From: Berkiella sp963803015
GTDB lineage: Bacteria > Pseudomonadota > Gammaproteobacteria > Berkiellales > Berkiellaceae
Assembly: GCA_963803015.1 (NCBI GenBank)
Contig: CAWDKV010000011.1
Coordinates: 372,001 to 436,000 of the forward strand
DNA: 64,000 nt
Direction of reading: 5' to 3'
The notes under the pieces were generated by a model, which saw only the letters and a program-made list of their open reading frames with translations, had not been told where the DNA came from and made no database searches. Made by a program: the position numbers and the translations under genes. Position 1 is the stretch's first letter. The number at the start of each line of letters is the position of its first letter. Below, piece by piece: positions 43,274 through 51,283 of the stretch.

Positions 43274-46200
43274 TTAACTTGTAGGTCTTAGCTGACTGTT
43301 TGCTTCTTTCAATTGAGCTTGAACATCCAGTCTCAAATCAACTTGATTGGCACTAGCGTTAAATCCAGGGGTAAAAGTATTAGATTGCGGCATAAGCTCT
43401 ATAGCCTGAATATGCATTTGAGATACATTACATGATAAAGCATCAACAGGTGTTATTTGGGGTGCACAGCCGGTGTTTAATGCTGTTAATGAGGGCTCTT
43501 TTAAATTATCTTGCAAAGCTAATGCCTGCTCAATATTTAAACGTTTATCCCTTTCTGGTTGTAATAAACCACGGATGAGCTCATTCTTATTTTCTGCCAA
43601 TTGCGTGAAATGCTGCTTTATTTGGACAAGTTTTCCCATAAAGAACTCGAAAAGTAGAACGCCCAAACCCCACATGTCAGTTTTTGGATTTGCTTTACGA
43701 AGTTTTTTCATCTCATCATCTGTGACTACAGTCTTAGGGGCGGATGTCAACATTTGGTCATAAACAAATTTTCCGTAAGTCTGAACATTTTTATTATTCA
43801 CTTTATAGTAATCGGTATAGTTATGATTTCTGTTATAGGCCTTTAAAGTTTCAGGAGCTTCATAGCCAAGCACGGGAGAGGACAGATAATCTCCTTCTTT
43901 CTCTATATTGGTAAAATCACTCAACTTAACGTAATATCCACGTTTATCTTCAAAAATTAAGATACTAGTGGGTTTTAAATCATGGTAGACATATCCTAGG
44001 CCATGAATAATTTGAATACCATATAAAAGTCCTCGTGCTATTCTATTGCGTTCATATGCAGTAAAATTCTGCCATTTACCGTTAGTAAAACTTTTGTTTA
44101 AATCAAAGCTGGCTCGAGGTGATATTATAGATATTTTTTGTCGTATAGGCCTTTTTTTTGTTTGATAAGTATCACCAATAAAGGAACAATTGATAGGGTG
44201 GGGCAGATCGCCTTCTTCTTCTTCTTCTGCTTTTGCATTTTTGCATAGCAATTGTGAATTTTTAGCGTATTTCAAAATTTTGCTTATATCTTCTGAACCT
44301 ATCACAGCTGTAGTCCATGTTGGTTCAGGAGTGATGGTGTCTATTCGCCAAGAAGGTTTATTTTTTTTCCAACCAAGTGAAATATTAGAGGGGATCTTTT
44401 TACCCCTCCAATCTTTACTTTTAGTTTCTAAAATTAATACACATTCCCCTTTTAAATCTTGTACTATCTGTATCGTTCTAGGTAAAACTGCGCTTTTGGC
44501 GATTCTTAATGCCATGAGATCTGTGGCGGGATCGGTATACCTTAGTTTTTCTTGAATTATCACTGCTTGAGATACAATGTACTCATAAATGGTTTGTAAA
44601 TCCTGTTTTGTGATGTAGAGTCGAAGTTCTGGATAAAGTTCATTTGCTTGTAAAAAGCGCAGCCTAACTTGAATGGTAGCTATAAAGCGCGCAACAACAG
44701 CTTGAACACGAGAGACAGGTAAACCTCTTTTTAGACTCCCTTGGTAAGATGAGGAAATGTATTGCGCTTGTTCGATGGTAAATCTATCCTCTCGATTCGC
44801 CATCAACAATCCACGAATCAGAGGGTTATCATAAGCTTCTACTTCGTGAGGCACGATATTACTAACCCTTATTCCTGTATACAATTCATAAAGGACTAAA
44901 CCAATTTGAAACATATCTCCTTTAGGATTTACTTTTTGATATGCTTGTGCTTGGGGAGAGTTTGGTATTTGATTAAGTTTATGCTGCACTAATTTCGTTT
45001 GAAGATAAGCACCATAACTATGAGGATGATTCTTATAGAATAGAGCAAAGTTATGATTTTCTGGGTAAGCTGAACGTAATTCAGGCGGTTCATAATTTTC
45101 TGGTGCTTGCGCTCCAAATTGGTCAAATGGCAGCATTGATCCAAAATCAATAATTTTAATATACATGCCATTTAAGTCACGAAAAACTAAAATATTACCC
45201 GCATGAAGATCTTGGTGAGCTAGTTTTTTAGTATGCATTATTTTAATAGCGTACAAAAGTCCTCTCGTTATTCTTCTGCTATCTGCTTCAGTAAGTATTT
45301 TCCATTCTCTATAAATGACGATATTTAAAGAATTAAGAGCCCGCGGAGAATAGATGGCAATTTTTAGTTCAGATGTCTTTTTGTGTAAATAAGGTTCTCC
45401 AATTAAAGAATATTGAATAGGGAAGGGTAAATCAGGCATTTCATTAATAGTATCTTTACATAAACTTTGTGAACGCAGTGCATCTTGAATTGTTCTTTCA
45501 ACGGCTTCCTTTCCTTTTGCAACTGCACTTAACCATTCTTCGGGTTGTGGGGTATCAATTCGCCAGCAAGGCTTGCATCTTTTGGTGCCACCAGCAAAAA
45601 TCGGCGTATTTTTGTTTTTCGTATTTTTATCGGTTTTACTTTTAGTTTCTAAAATGAGCACAAGCTCACCATCTAAATCTTCTACTATTTGAATTACTCT
45701 AGGTAATTCTTGGCTTGCAGCTATTCTCATAGCCATTAAATGCATAAAGGAGGGATCTGTATAGGCCAGCCTTTCTTGGAACCGCATTGGTTCAGATATC
45801 AAGTAATTATAAATAGACTGTAAACTTAGCTTTGTGATATAGGGTATAAGCTCTGGATAAAGTTCATTTGTTTTTAAATATCTTGCTCTTTCCATTAATC
45901 TGGCAATGAAACGCGCTACTTTTGGTTGAACTAGGCTTTTAGGCAATTTTCTTTTCAAGGAGTCATGCGAGGAGTAAAAGGTTTGTTGTGCTTGCTCTAT
46001 CGTCAAGCGTTGCTCTCTTGTTGGATTAAGCAAACCACGAATAAGAGGATGGTCATATATGTCAAAATCTTTTTGCTTTGTGACAAACATTCCTACACAT
46101 AGGTCAAAAATGATAATACCGAGTGACCACATGTCATTGCTGGGATCAACATATTGATATTCTTGACTTTTTGTAAACTGCACCAAACTTTGTTTTTTTG

Positions 46201-47170
46201 TTATTAATGTATCAAGAATAGTGCTGGCATAACTCAAGCTATGCGCTCTGAAAAATTCGCCAAAATGATCATTGCTACCTTGATAAGCTATGCGAATTTC
46301 AGGAGATTCATAATAACTATTCGCTAGAGCCCCCAAACTTCCCCATGACTGCATATGCTCAAAGTCATTTAATCTAATATAATAACCTTCTTGGTCTTCA
46401 AAGACTAAAATGTTCTTTTCTTGAATAGTTTGATGCGCTAATTTCTTACTGTGAAGAATTTGAATCGCCCATAAAAGCCCGCGAATCATTCTGTACACAT
46501 CTTTTTCTGTTAGATTTTTCCATGCGCGTAAAATTACAGTATGTAGCGCATTTTTTTCTCGAGGAGCATAAAGATTAAATTTTAATTCTTTTGATTTCTT
46601 TGAAACATACTGTGCACCTATTAATGAGTATTGAAGAGGGCAGGGTAAATCGGGAATATTGCTTTTTGTAGCTTTGCACAATGCTTGCACTTCCAGGGCT
46701 ATTTTTTTGACTGAGGCTACCTTCTTTTCGCCAGTTATAACAGAGCTCTTCCATTCCATAGGTTCTGGGGTGTCAATTCTCCAGCAAACTTTCGTTTTTT
46801 TTATGGCGTTTTCGCGAATAAGTGCTTTGTTATTTTTTTCTCCATTAGCCAATTTTTTTTTCGTTTCTAAAATTAAAACGAATGTATCGTCCATATCCTG
46901 AACAATTTGAACCGTCCTGTTTCCAATACCTTTGCTTATATGCAGAGCAAAAGGCTCTTCTTTATTTGAATTAGAATTTAATATGTTTTCAAATTTATCT
47001 TGATTGGCAATTAAGTACCTATAAATTTTTAGCAAGTCACTTTTAAAGAGGAATTTACTTAATAAGAGATGAATCCCTTTTTCTTCCAGCTCTTTACATC
47101 TTAATTCAATTTTTTCGATGAAGTGTTTAAATGGTGTTGGTTTGTTTGAAGGAACGGGGGCTTGAATCAT
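43274..47170 (-). CDS. Giant tandem kinase-like protein with three modules
   Basis: The protein of about 1298 residues has three kinase-like modules of about 410 residues. Module 1 has lost the catalytic Asp (Ala-His-Gln-Thr-Ile-Gln-Glu-Lys-Asn, about 246) and DFG (Asn-Asp-Phe-Glu), so it is a pseudokinase. Module 2 has His-Gln-Asp-Leu-His-Ala-Gly-Asn (about 650) with Asp-Phe-Gly. Module 3 has Tyr-His-Asp-Leu-Lys-Pro-Thr-Ser (about 1062) with Asp-Phe-Thr. Modules 2 and 3 are close relatives of modules 1 and 2 of the 38452 gene, and the C-terminal tails also match (Thr-Pro-Gly-Phe-Asn-Ala). The start is uncertain: ATG at 47170 aligns with the paralogue start; an ATG at 47233 adds 21 residues, but the paralogue has a stop in that stretch. 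Confidence 0.82.
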   Translation of the reverse strand: MIQAPVPSNKPTPFKHFIEKIELRCKELEEKGIHLLLSKFLFKSDLLKIYRYLIANQDKFENILNSNSNKEEPFALHISKGIGNRTVQIVQDMDDTFVLILETKKKLANGEKNNKALIRENAIKKTKVCWRIDTPEPMEWKSSVITGEKKVASVKKIALEVQALCKATKSNIPDLPCPLQYSLIGAQYVSKKSKELKFNLYAPREKNALHTVILRAWKNLTEKDVYRMIRGLLWAIQILHSKKLAHQTIQEKNILVFEDQEGYYIRLNDFEHMQSWGSLGALANSYYESPEIRIAYQGSNDHFGEFFRAHSLSYASTILDTLITKKQSLVQFTKSQEYQYVDPSNDMWSLGIIIFDLCVGMFVTKQKDFDIYDHPLIRGLLNPTREQRLTIEQAQQTFYSSHDSLKRKLPKSLVQPKVARFIARLMERARYLKTNELYPELIPYITKLSLQSIYNYLISEPMRFQERLAYTDPSFMHLMAMRIAASQELPRVIQIVEDLDGELVLILETKSKTDKNTKNKNTPIFAGGTKRCKPCWRIDTPQPEEWLSAVAKGKEAVERTIQDALRSQSLCKDTINEMPDLPFPIQYSLIGEPYLHKKTSELKIAIYSPRALNSLNIVIYREWKILTEADSRRITRGLLYAIKIMHTKKLAHQDLHAGNILVFRDLNGMYIKIIDFGSMLPFDQFGAQAPENYEPPELRSAYPENHNFALFYKNHPHSYGAYLQTKLVQHKLNQIPNSPQAQAYQKVNPKGDMFQIGLVLYELYTGIRVSNIVPHEVEAYDNPLIRGLLMANREDRFTIEQAQYISSSYQGSLKRGLPVSRVQAVVARFIATIQVRLRFLQANELYPELRLYITKQDLQTIYEYIVSQAVIIQEKLRYTDPATDLMALRIAKSAVLPRTIQIVQDLKGECVLILETKSKDWRGKKIPSNISLGWKKNKPSWRIDTITPEPTWTTAVIGSEDISKILKYAKNSQLLCKNAKAEEEEEGDLPHPINCSFIGDTYQTKKRPIRQKISIISPRASFDLNKSFTNGKWQNFTAYERNRIARGLLYGIQIIHGLGYVYHDLKPTSILIFEDKRGYYVKLSDFTNIEKEGDYLSSPVLGYEAPETLKAYNRNHNYTDYYKVNNKNVQTYGKFVYDQMLTSAPKTVVTDDEMKKLRKANPKTDMWGLGVLLFEFFMGKLVQIKQHFTQLAENKNELIRGLLQPERDKRLNIEQALALQDNLKEPSLTALNTGCAPQITPVDALSCNVSQMHIQAIELMPQSNTFTPGFNASANQVDLRLDVQAQLKEANSQLRPTS

Positions 47171-47232
47171 GATTGTCTTGCGCTTGTTACTTAAATAAAG
47201 AAGAATTTTAGAAAGGTTAGCTGTCACTTCCA

Positions 47233-47360
47233 TATAACTTTTTGTGGCATTCTATTCTATCTATCTCTATTCACAAGTCGTACAAATTACTATATCTGTA
47301 AATGGTATGAAGCTAACATTCAATTCGATACAAAATGTGTAGTTACTCTGTTTGCAATAC
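47233..47360. repeat. Duplicated upstream region, copy B
   Basis: Matches 41224-41350 upstream of the shorter paralogue, with scattered substitutions. Presumed to carry the shared promoter and any regulator site of the tandem-kinase genes. Confidence 0.8.
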
Positions 47361-47372
47361 TTCCCGTGAACC

Positions 47373-47449
47373 AGGGCAAACGCGCTTCATTTATAGAATC
47401 CTTGTAATCTTTCTCCCACATGCTTCGTAAAAACTAGTGCGTTTGCCCT
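47373..47449. repeat. Small inverted-repeat element
   Basis: AGGGCAAACGC (47373-47383) and GCGTTTGCCCT (47439-47449) are exact inverted repeats 55 bases apart, with further partial symmetry outward (GTGAACC with GGAATA...GTTCAAGG). It may be a remnant of a small non-autonomous element. It lies in the 287-base gap before the next plus-strand gene; I see no gene in that gap. Confidence 0.5.
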
Positions 47450-47520
47450 ATTCCTTGAACTCGCTTGCTTCTCAAAGTGTCTTAGTATATTAGAGGGAAT
47501 AGAATTATGAGGAGATTTGT

Positions 47521-47910
47521 ATGGACTTCTCAGTTTTTTATGCAAAATTAATTGGTTTATATTTAATTATCATTGCCATAAGCATGGCGGTGAATTCTGA
47601 GCGAATGAAAGCAGTGATTTTAGATTCGGCAAATAGCAATACAGCCATTATGCTGTCTGGCGTTTTAAGCCTTTTATTTGGTTTGACGATTGTACTTACT
47701 CATAATATTTGGGTGGGGTGACCGATTATTATCACCGTTCTAGGCTATTTAACCATTGTTAAAGGCGTGATACGTTTGTTTTTTAGTAATTGGCTTGGCC
47801 GAATTGTTCCTAAATGTATACAAAACACACCTTATCGCATAATAACAGGCTCTGTCCTTTTACTTGGTGTTGTTTTAACTTATTTAGGATTTTTCGGCGC
47901 TCAGTTTTAA
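47521..47910 (+). pseudogene. Small integral membrane protein gene with an in-frame TGA
   Basis: An ATG frame gives 66 residues (two membrane helices) and stops at TGA (47719-47721). The same frame stays open to a TAA at 47908-47910 and encodes two more helices, including Thr-Val-Leu-Gly-Tyr-Leu-Thr-Ile-Val-Lys-Gly-Val-Ile-Arg. Read through, the product would be a 129-residue, four-helix protein; the stop falls where a Trp is plausible (TGG to TGA). Other genes here end in TGA, so recoding is unlikely and this is a nonsense mutation or sequence error. Confidence 0.72.
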
Positions 47911-47968
47911 GATTTCAGCTGATCTGACATTGCATATATATATTTCACAGTGCTGAAAAAGGTTGGCG

Positions 47969-48994
47969 TTAAAAATTTTCTGGCAATCCTTTAGCCTCGC
48001 AGATAAAAATGCTATCTAAATAGCCGGTCCACCGAATCATGAACTCAATTATCGGTAACAACCAATCTGTCATGGACTCATAACCTAAAGTAGAGCGGCA
48101 TTTGTACCACTTGAATGGCAGACGAGGATATTTTCGTTTTAAATTGGTGGCTGCTGTATATCCTACTTCAGTAATGAGCAGACCATTAGGATTTAAATGC
48201 TGCTTTGATTGAGCAAGAAGTCTATTTACTATATCTAAACCATCTTCCCCGGCAGTTAAAGCAAGTTTAGGTTCATTTTTAACTTCTTGCGGCTGATGTT
48301 TATATTCATATTCAGTTACATAGGGTGGGGCCGAAATAATCAAATCATATTTATCGTGAATATTTTCGAATAAATCACTTTGAATGCATCGTACTCTATC
48401 TTCCAATTGATGGTTTTTAATATTGATATTTGCCACTTCTAAAGCTTGCGGAGAAATATCGACTAAATCAACCTTAATTTTTGGATTCAAGAGCGCTAAG
48501 GTAATGCCTACACAACCCGATCCCGTACACATATCCAATACGCGGTAATTTTCCCAATTGACTTTAGCTAAAAACTCGTCAAATTGATTATGCATAAGAG
48601 AGCGGGGTACTAACACATTTTTGTTGACGTAATATTTGAATCCCAAATAATAAGATTCATGCGTGATATACTCTACCGGAATTCTTTCAGAAATTCTCAT
48701 CTCAAATAGCTTTAAAATTTCTAAAGCCTCACTATCAGTTATTTTTTTGTCTAAATATTGTGAGTTTTTATATTCATACGGTAATTTTAAAGAGAAAAAC
48801 GTGAGATAAAGGGCATTTTTATAAAGAGAATGATTTTCAAAAAAATGATAATGCACTTTATCTTTTCGCATCATTTTTCCGCCAAAAGAGGCTATTTTTT
48901 TGACAGTCACTTCACCTTTACGGGATTTTTCTAAAATTGAAGTGTATTTTTCGTTTCTCGCTTTATTTTGAGAGATGTATTGAGTTTCGTTCAT
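47969..48994 (-). CDS. PrmB-like N5-glutamine methyltransferase with altered active site
   Basis: The 341-residue protein follows the PrmB/PrmC pattern: Glu-Arg-Ile-Pro-Val-Glu-Tyr-Ile-Thr (about 107), Val-Leu-Val-Pro-Arg-Ser, SAM motif Asp-Met-Cys-Thr-Gly-Ser-Gly-Cys-Val-Gly and Leu-Thr-Ala-Gly-Glu-Asp-Gly-Leu. PrmB methylates a glutamine of ribosomal protein L3. The usual Asn-Pro-Pro-Tyr reads Ala-Pro-Pro-Tyr, losing the Asn that holds the glutamine amide, so activity is doubtful. The last 25 or so residues look foreign and cross an IS-end-like sequence at 48021. The ATG at 48994 has GGAAG upstream; the frame extends into the IS left end. The IS may supply or disrupt its promoter. Confidence 0.75.
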   Translation of the reverse strand: MNETQYISQNKARNEKYTSILEKSRKGEVTVKKIASFGGKMMRKDKVHYHFFENHSLYKNALYLTFFSLKLPYEYKNSQYLDKKITDSEALEILKLFEMRISERIPVEYITHESYYLGFKYYVNKNVLVPRSLMHNQFDEFLAKVNWENYRVLDMCTGSGCVGITLALLNPKIKVDLVDISPQALEVANINIKNHQLEDRVRCIQSDLFENIHDKYDLIISAPPYVTEYEYKHQPQEVKNEPKLALTAGEDGLDIVNRLLAQSKQHLNPNGLLITEVGYTAATNLKRKYPRLPFKWYKCRSTLGYESMTDWLLPIIEFMIRWTGYLDSIFICEAKGLPENF

Positions 48995-49045
48995 ATTTCT
49001 TCCACGCTGTTTGCTTTTGGAGTTGCCCCTGCTAAACCGAACCAC

Positions 49046-49828
49046 CTAATTCCCGCTTGATACCCTCAAATACTGCCGAGGTGACATCATTTTTAAACCT
49101 TTATGTGGCGCATTCTCGTTATACTCATCAAACCATTGTGGTAATTGCTTCATAACGCTAATAGCGTCTTTAAGGTCTCCAAACCAAACATAATCCCGCT
49201 TAAAGCTTTTCACAAATGCTTCCGCCATGCCATTGCTTTCAGGGCTGTAGGAAGGTGTGGTACAAACCTCAAAGCCTAGATTTCTTGCAAAGGCTACTGT
49301 TTCATGAGAAACATAACAAGGACCATTATCGCTTAGCCATTGAATTTGATGAGGCAATCTTAATACTTTTCCAAATCGATATTCAACGCTTTCTAGCATT
49401 AAATCTCGAATAGCTGCGCCATCGATGCCAATGGTTGATGCAACATACCTTAAAGCTTCTCTGTCACAGGTATCCATGGCAAAAGCCACGAATACTCTAT
49501 CACCATTAAAGCATTGAATGGTAAAAGCATCAGAACACCAGCGAGTATTGCTTTTTAAGGTAATAACTTTGCCATCATGAGTTCTCTGGGGCTTTTTTCC
49601 ATAAACTGGTAGCAGTAATCCATGTTGCTTCATAATGCGATAAACTCGCTTATGATTTACTTTTTCTTGATTATTTTCCATTAATTTTCGGTTCAATAAA
49701 GCAGTTACTCTTCTGTAACCATAGCTTGGTTTTATATCAATAATTTCTCGTATATAAGGCAGTAGTTCATTATCCTGCTGCTTATTGTATCGTGTTACTC
49801 GTTTTATCATCGCTTTTACCATCACCAT
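49046..49828 (-). CDS. IS3-family transposase OrfB (integrase catalytic domain)
   Basis: The 260-residue protein has the HTH_21 segment (Lys-Pro-Ser-Tyr-Gly-Tyr-Arg-Arg-Val) and a DDE core: Asp in Trp-Cys-Ser-Asp-Ala-Phe, Asp in Trp-Leu-Ser-Asp-Asn-Gly-Pro, and Glu about 35 residues later in Gly-Met-Ala-Glu-Ala-Phe-Val. All three are present, so it is likely functional. The frame is open far upstream of its ATG, back to the A8 run at 49915-49922, so the working product is probably an OrfAB fusion made by minus-one frameshifting. Confidence 0.93.
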   Translation of the reverse strand: MVMVKAMIKRVTRYNKQQDNELLPYIREIIDIKPSYGYRRVTALLNRKLMENNQEKVNHKRVYRIMKQHGLLLPVYGKKPQRTHDGKVITLKSNTRWCSDAFTIQCFNGDRVFVAFAMDTCDREALRYVASTIGIDGAAIRDLMLESVEYRFGKVLRLPHQIQWLSDNGPCYVSHETVAFARNLGFEVCTTPSYSPESNGMAEAFVKSFKRDYVWFGDLKDAISVMKQLPQWFDEYNENAPHKGLKMMSPRQYLRVSSGN

Positions 49829-49869
49829 TAAGTGTGAACGAGCTACTTGTAAGGCTCGAGAAATAACTC

Positions 49870-50265
49870 TTAATCCAAATCTTCCAGACCGGGCAAGGGT
49901 TGCCGCGAGATAAGTTTTTTTTCGCGACCAATTTTAACTGCTTCTCGTAAAACTTCATTTTCCAAAGTCTTTTGACCTAATGTGCGCTCCAGTCTCTTAA
50001 TATACTTTTTAAGTGCTGTTACTTCGCTTTGAGGGACAACTTCTTCTTCACATTTGATTCCAGTCATGGCTCCGTTCTCCAAGATTCTTCGCCAATAAAA
50101 TAGTTGGCTTGGAGGTATATCATGTTTTCGCGCCACAAACGAGATTGAAACGCCTGGTTGGTAGGTTTCTTGAACAATTTGTTGTTTTTCAAAGGGAGTC
50201 CAACGTCTTCTTTTCTGGGTTGAACAAATAACTTCGGTGATGTTAGAAGCTTTAGATATAGTCAT
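49870..50265 (-). CDS. IS3-family transposase OrfA
   Basis: The 131-residue protein has the transposase_8 helix-turn-helix: Arg-Arg-Arg-Trp-Thr-Pro-Phe-Glu-Lys-Gln, Val-Ala-Arg-Lys-His-Asp-Ile-Pro-Pro-Ser-Gln-Leu-Phe-Tyr-Trp-Arg. It ends with a leucine-zipper-like helix (Leu-Lys-Lys-Tyr-Ile-Lys-Arg-Leu, Leu-Glu-Asn-Glu-Val-Leu-Arg-Glu-Ala). It binds the IS ends and by itself represses transposition in IS2-type elements. The A8 slippery run lies near its 3' end. Confidence 0.92.
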   Translation of the reverse strand: MTISKASNITEVICSTQKRRRWTPFEKQQIVQETYQPGVSISFVARKHDIPPSQLFYWRRILENGAMTGIKCEEEVVPQSEVTALKKYIKRLERTLGQKTLENEVLREAVKIGREKKLISRQPLPGLEDLD

Positions 50266-50316
50266 ATTGATAGTCCTATTACTAGTCGTTAATTTACAAC
50301 TAGGTGGACCGGTCTA

Positions 50317-50702
50317 AATGGGGAGCACTACAGCTTTGTCTCTAATTTTATCAATTTCCAAAATAATACCATGCTCCCACGCAAAGGGATAATGACAAAC
50401 AACACTTCTATACCATTAAAGAGATATTTAGTCGCTACACTTAATAATGGTTAAGAATTAATTTATTTTAATGTTGATAAGAGCGAAGTTAACTTTTAAA
50501 CATAGAAAAAGAACATACCGAATGATGACTTACTGCAATAAAATTTAATTAAAGTGGGAAGGCTCTTTACCATAACTAATTTTTGCGTTTGGAAAAGGAG
50601 GCAAAACTATTGATTCATTGCTTCTTTAGGTATTATAGGTGTAAAGCTTTAAAATAAAGCCATGAACAGTTTCAAAATATTCTCTGAGAAGATTCTTATT
50701 TT
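50317..50702. other. Non-coding gap right of the IS
   Basis: Nearly 390 AT-rich bases without a supported gene. Read on the minus strand, about 50316-50410 encodes a short gene-like stretch (Cys-His-Tyr-Pro-Phe-Ala-Trp-Glu-His-Gly-Ile-Ile-Leu-Glu-Ile-Asp) ending at the IS edge, possibly the remnant of a gene cut by the IS. I cannot assign it. Confidence 0.35.
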
Positions 50703-51089
50703 CTAGTTATAATTCGACACTTCAATAAGATTTCCATCTGGATCACGAAAATAAACAGAAGTAATAGGACCTAAAGCCCCCGTTCTAGCTATCGGACCTT
50801 CTTCAACAACTACTTTGTATTTATTAAGATGATTGATAACTTCTGTAATGTGAATATCTGTAATCAGACAAATATCTGCTGAACCAGGAGTAGGTTTTAA
50901 CGCTTTAGGGGCATACTCATTTCCATGTTGATGAATATTTATTTTCTGCAACCCGAATGATAAGGCTTTGCGACTATTATTTTCTCCGAAAGTCACTAAT
51001 GCCATACCAAGCACTTGAGTATAAAAATTTACAGTCGCATTGATATCTTTGACAGTTATAACAAAATGGTCTAGTCGTTCAATTTTCAA
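50703..51089 (-). CDS. VOC family protein (glyoxalase/bleomycin-resistance fold)
   Basis: The 128-residue protein opens with Leu-Asp-His-Phe-Val-Ile-Thr-Val (metal His), has Phe-Tyr-Thr-Gln-Val-Leu-Gly-Met, and ends with Val-Tyr-Phe-Arg-Asp-Pro-Asp-Gly-Asn-Leu-Ile-Glu-Val (metal Glu). This is the two beta-alpha-beta-beta-beta VOC layout. Members include glyoxalase I, dioxygenases and fosfomycin-resistance enzymes; the substrate is unknown. Length is typical of single-domain members. Confidence 0.9.
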   Translation of the reverse strand: MKIERLDHFVITVKDINATVNFYTQVLGMALVTFGENNSRKALSFGLQKINIHQHGNEYAPKALKPTPGSADICLITDIHITEVINHLNKYKVVVEEGPIARTGALGPITSVYFRDPDGNLIEVSNYN

Positions 51090-51283
51090 ATTTAAATCTC
51101 AATTGTAGCTGAAATTATAATATAGTTTAATTTATTTAATAATAGGTGCCAAGCAAATAAAGCTCTTAACTTTCACACCTTTTGTCATCCCACAACTAGC
51201 TCTCATCGGTCATTTTAGTTAAAAAATTTAAAGCTATGCCTTTTTTAGGTATAATTTTTTTTTATTTCTTGAAGAAACTTAAA

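Larger units (their letters stand above)
49033..50316 (-). mobile_element. IS3-family insertion sequence (IS2-like group), apparently complete
   Basis: The element is about 1284 bp with terminal inverted repeats: TAAACCGAACCACCTAATT (left, 49033-49051) matches the inward-read right end TAGACCGGTCCACCTAGTT (50316-50298) at 15 of 19 positions. It holds overlapping-frame orfA and orfB on the minus strand, joined by a slippery A8 run, as in IS2. No clear target duplication is seen beside these ends. The orfB stop codon lies inside the left repeat. Confidence 0.88.

Noticed and set aside
47719..47721. TGA read as tryptophan (recoding)
   Set aside because: TGA ends intact genes such as pdxJ and VIT here, so a plain nonsense mutation is simpler.
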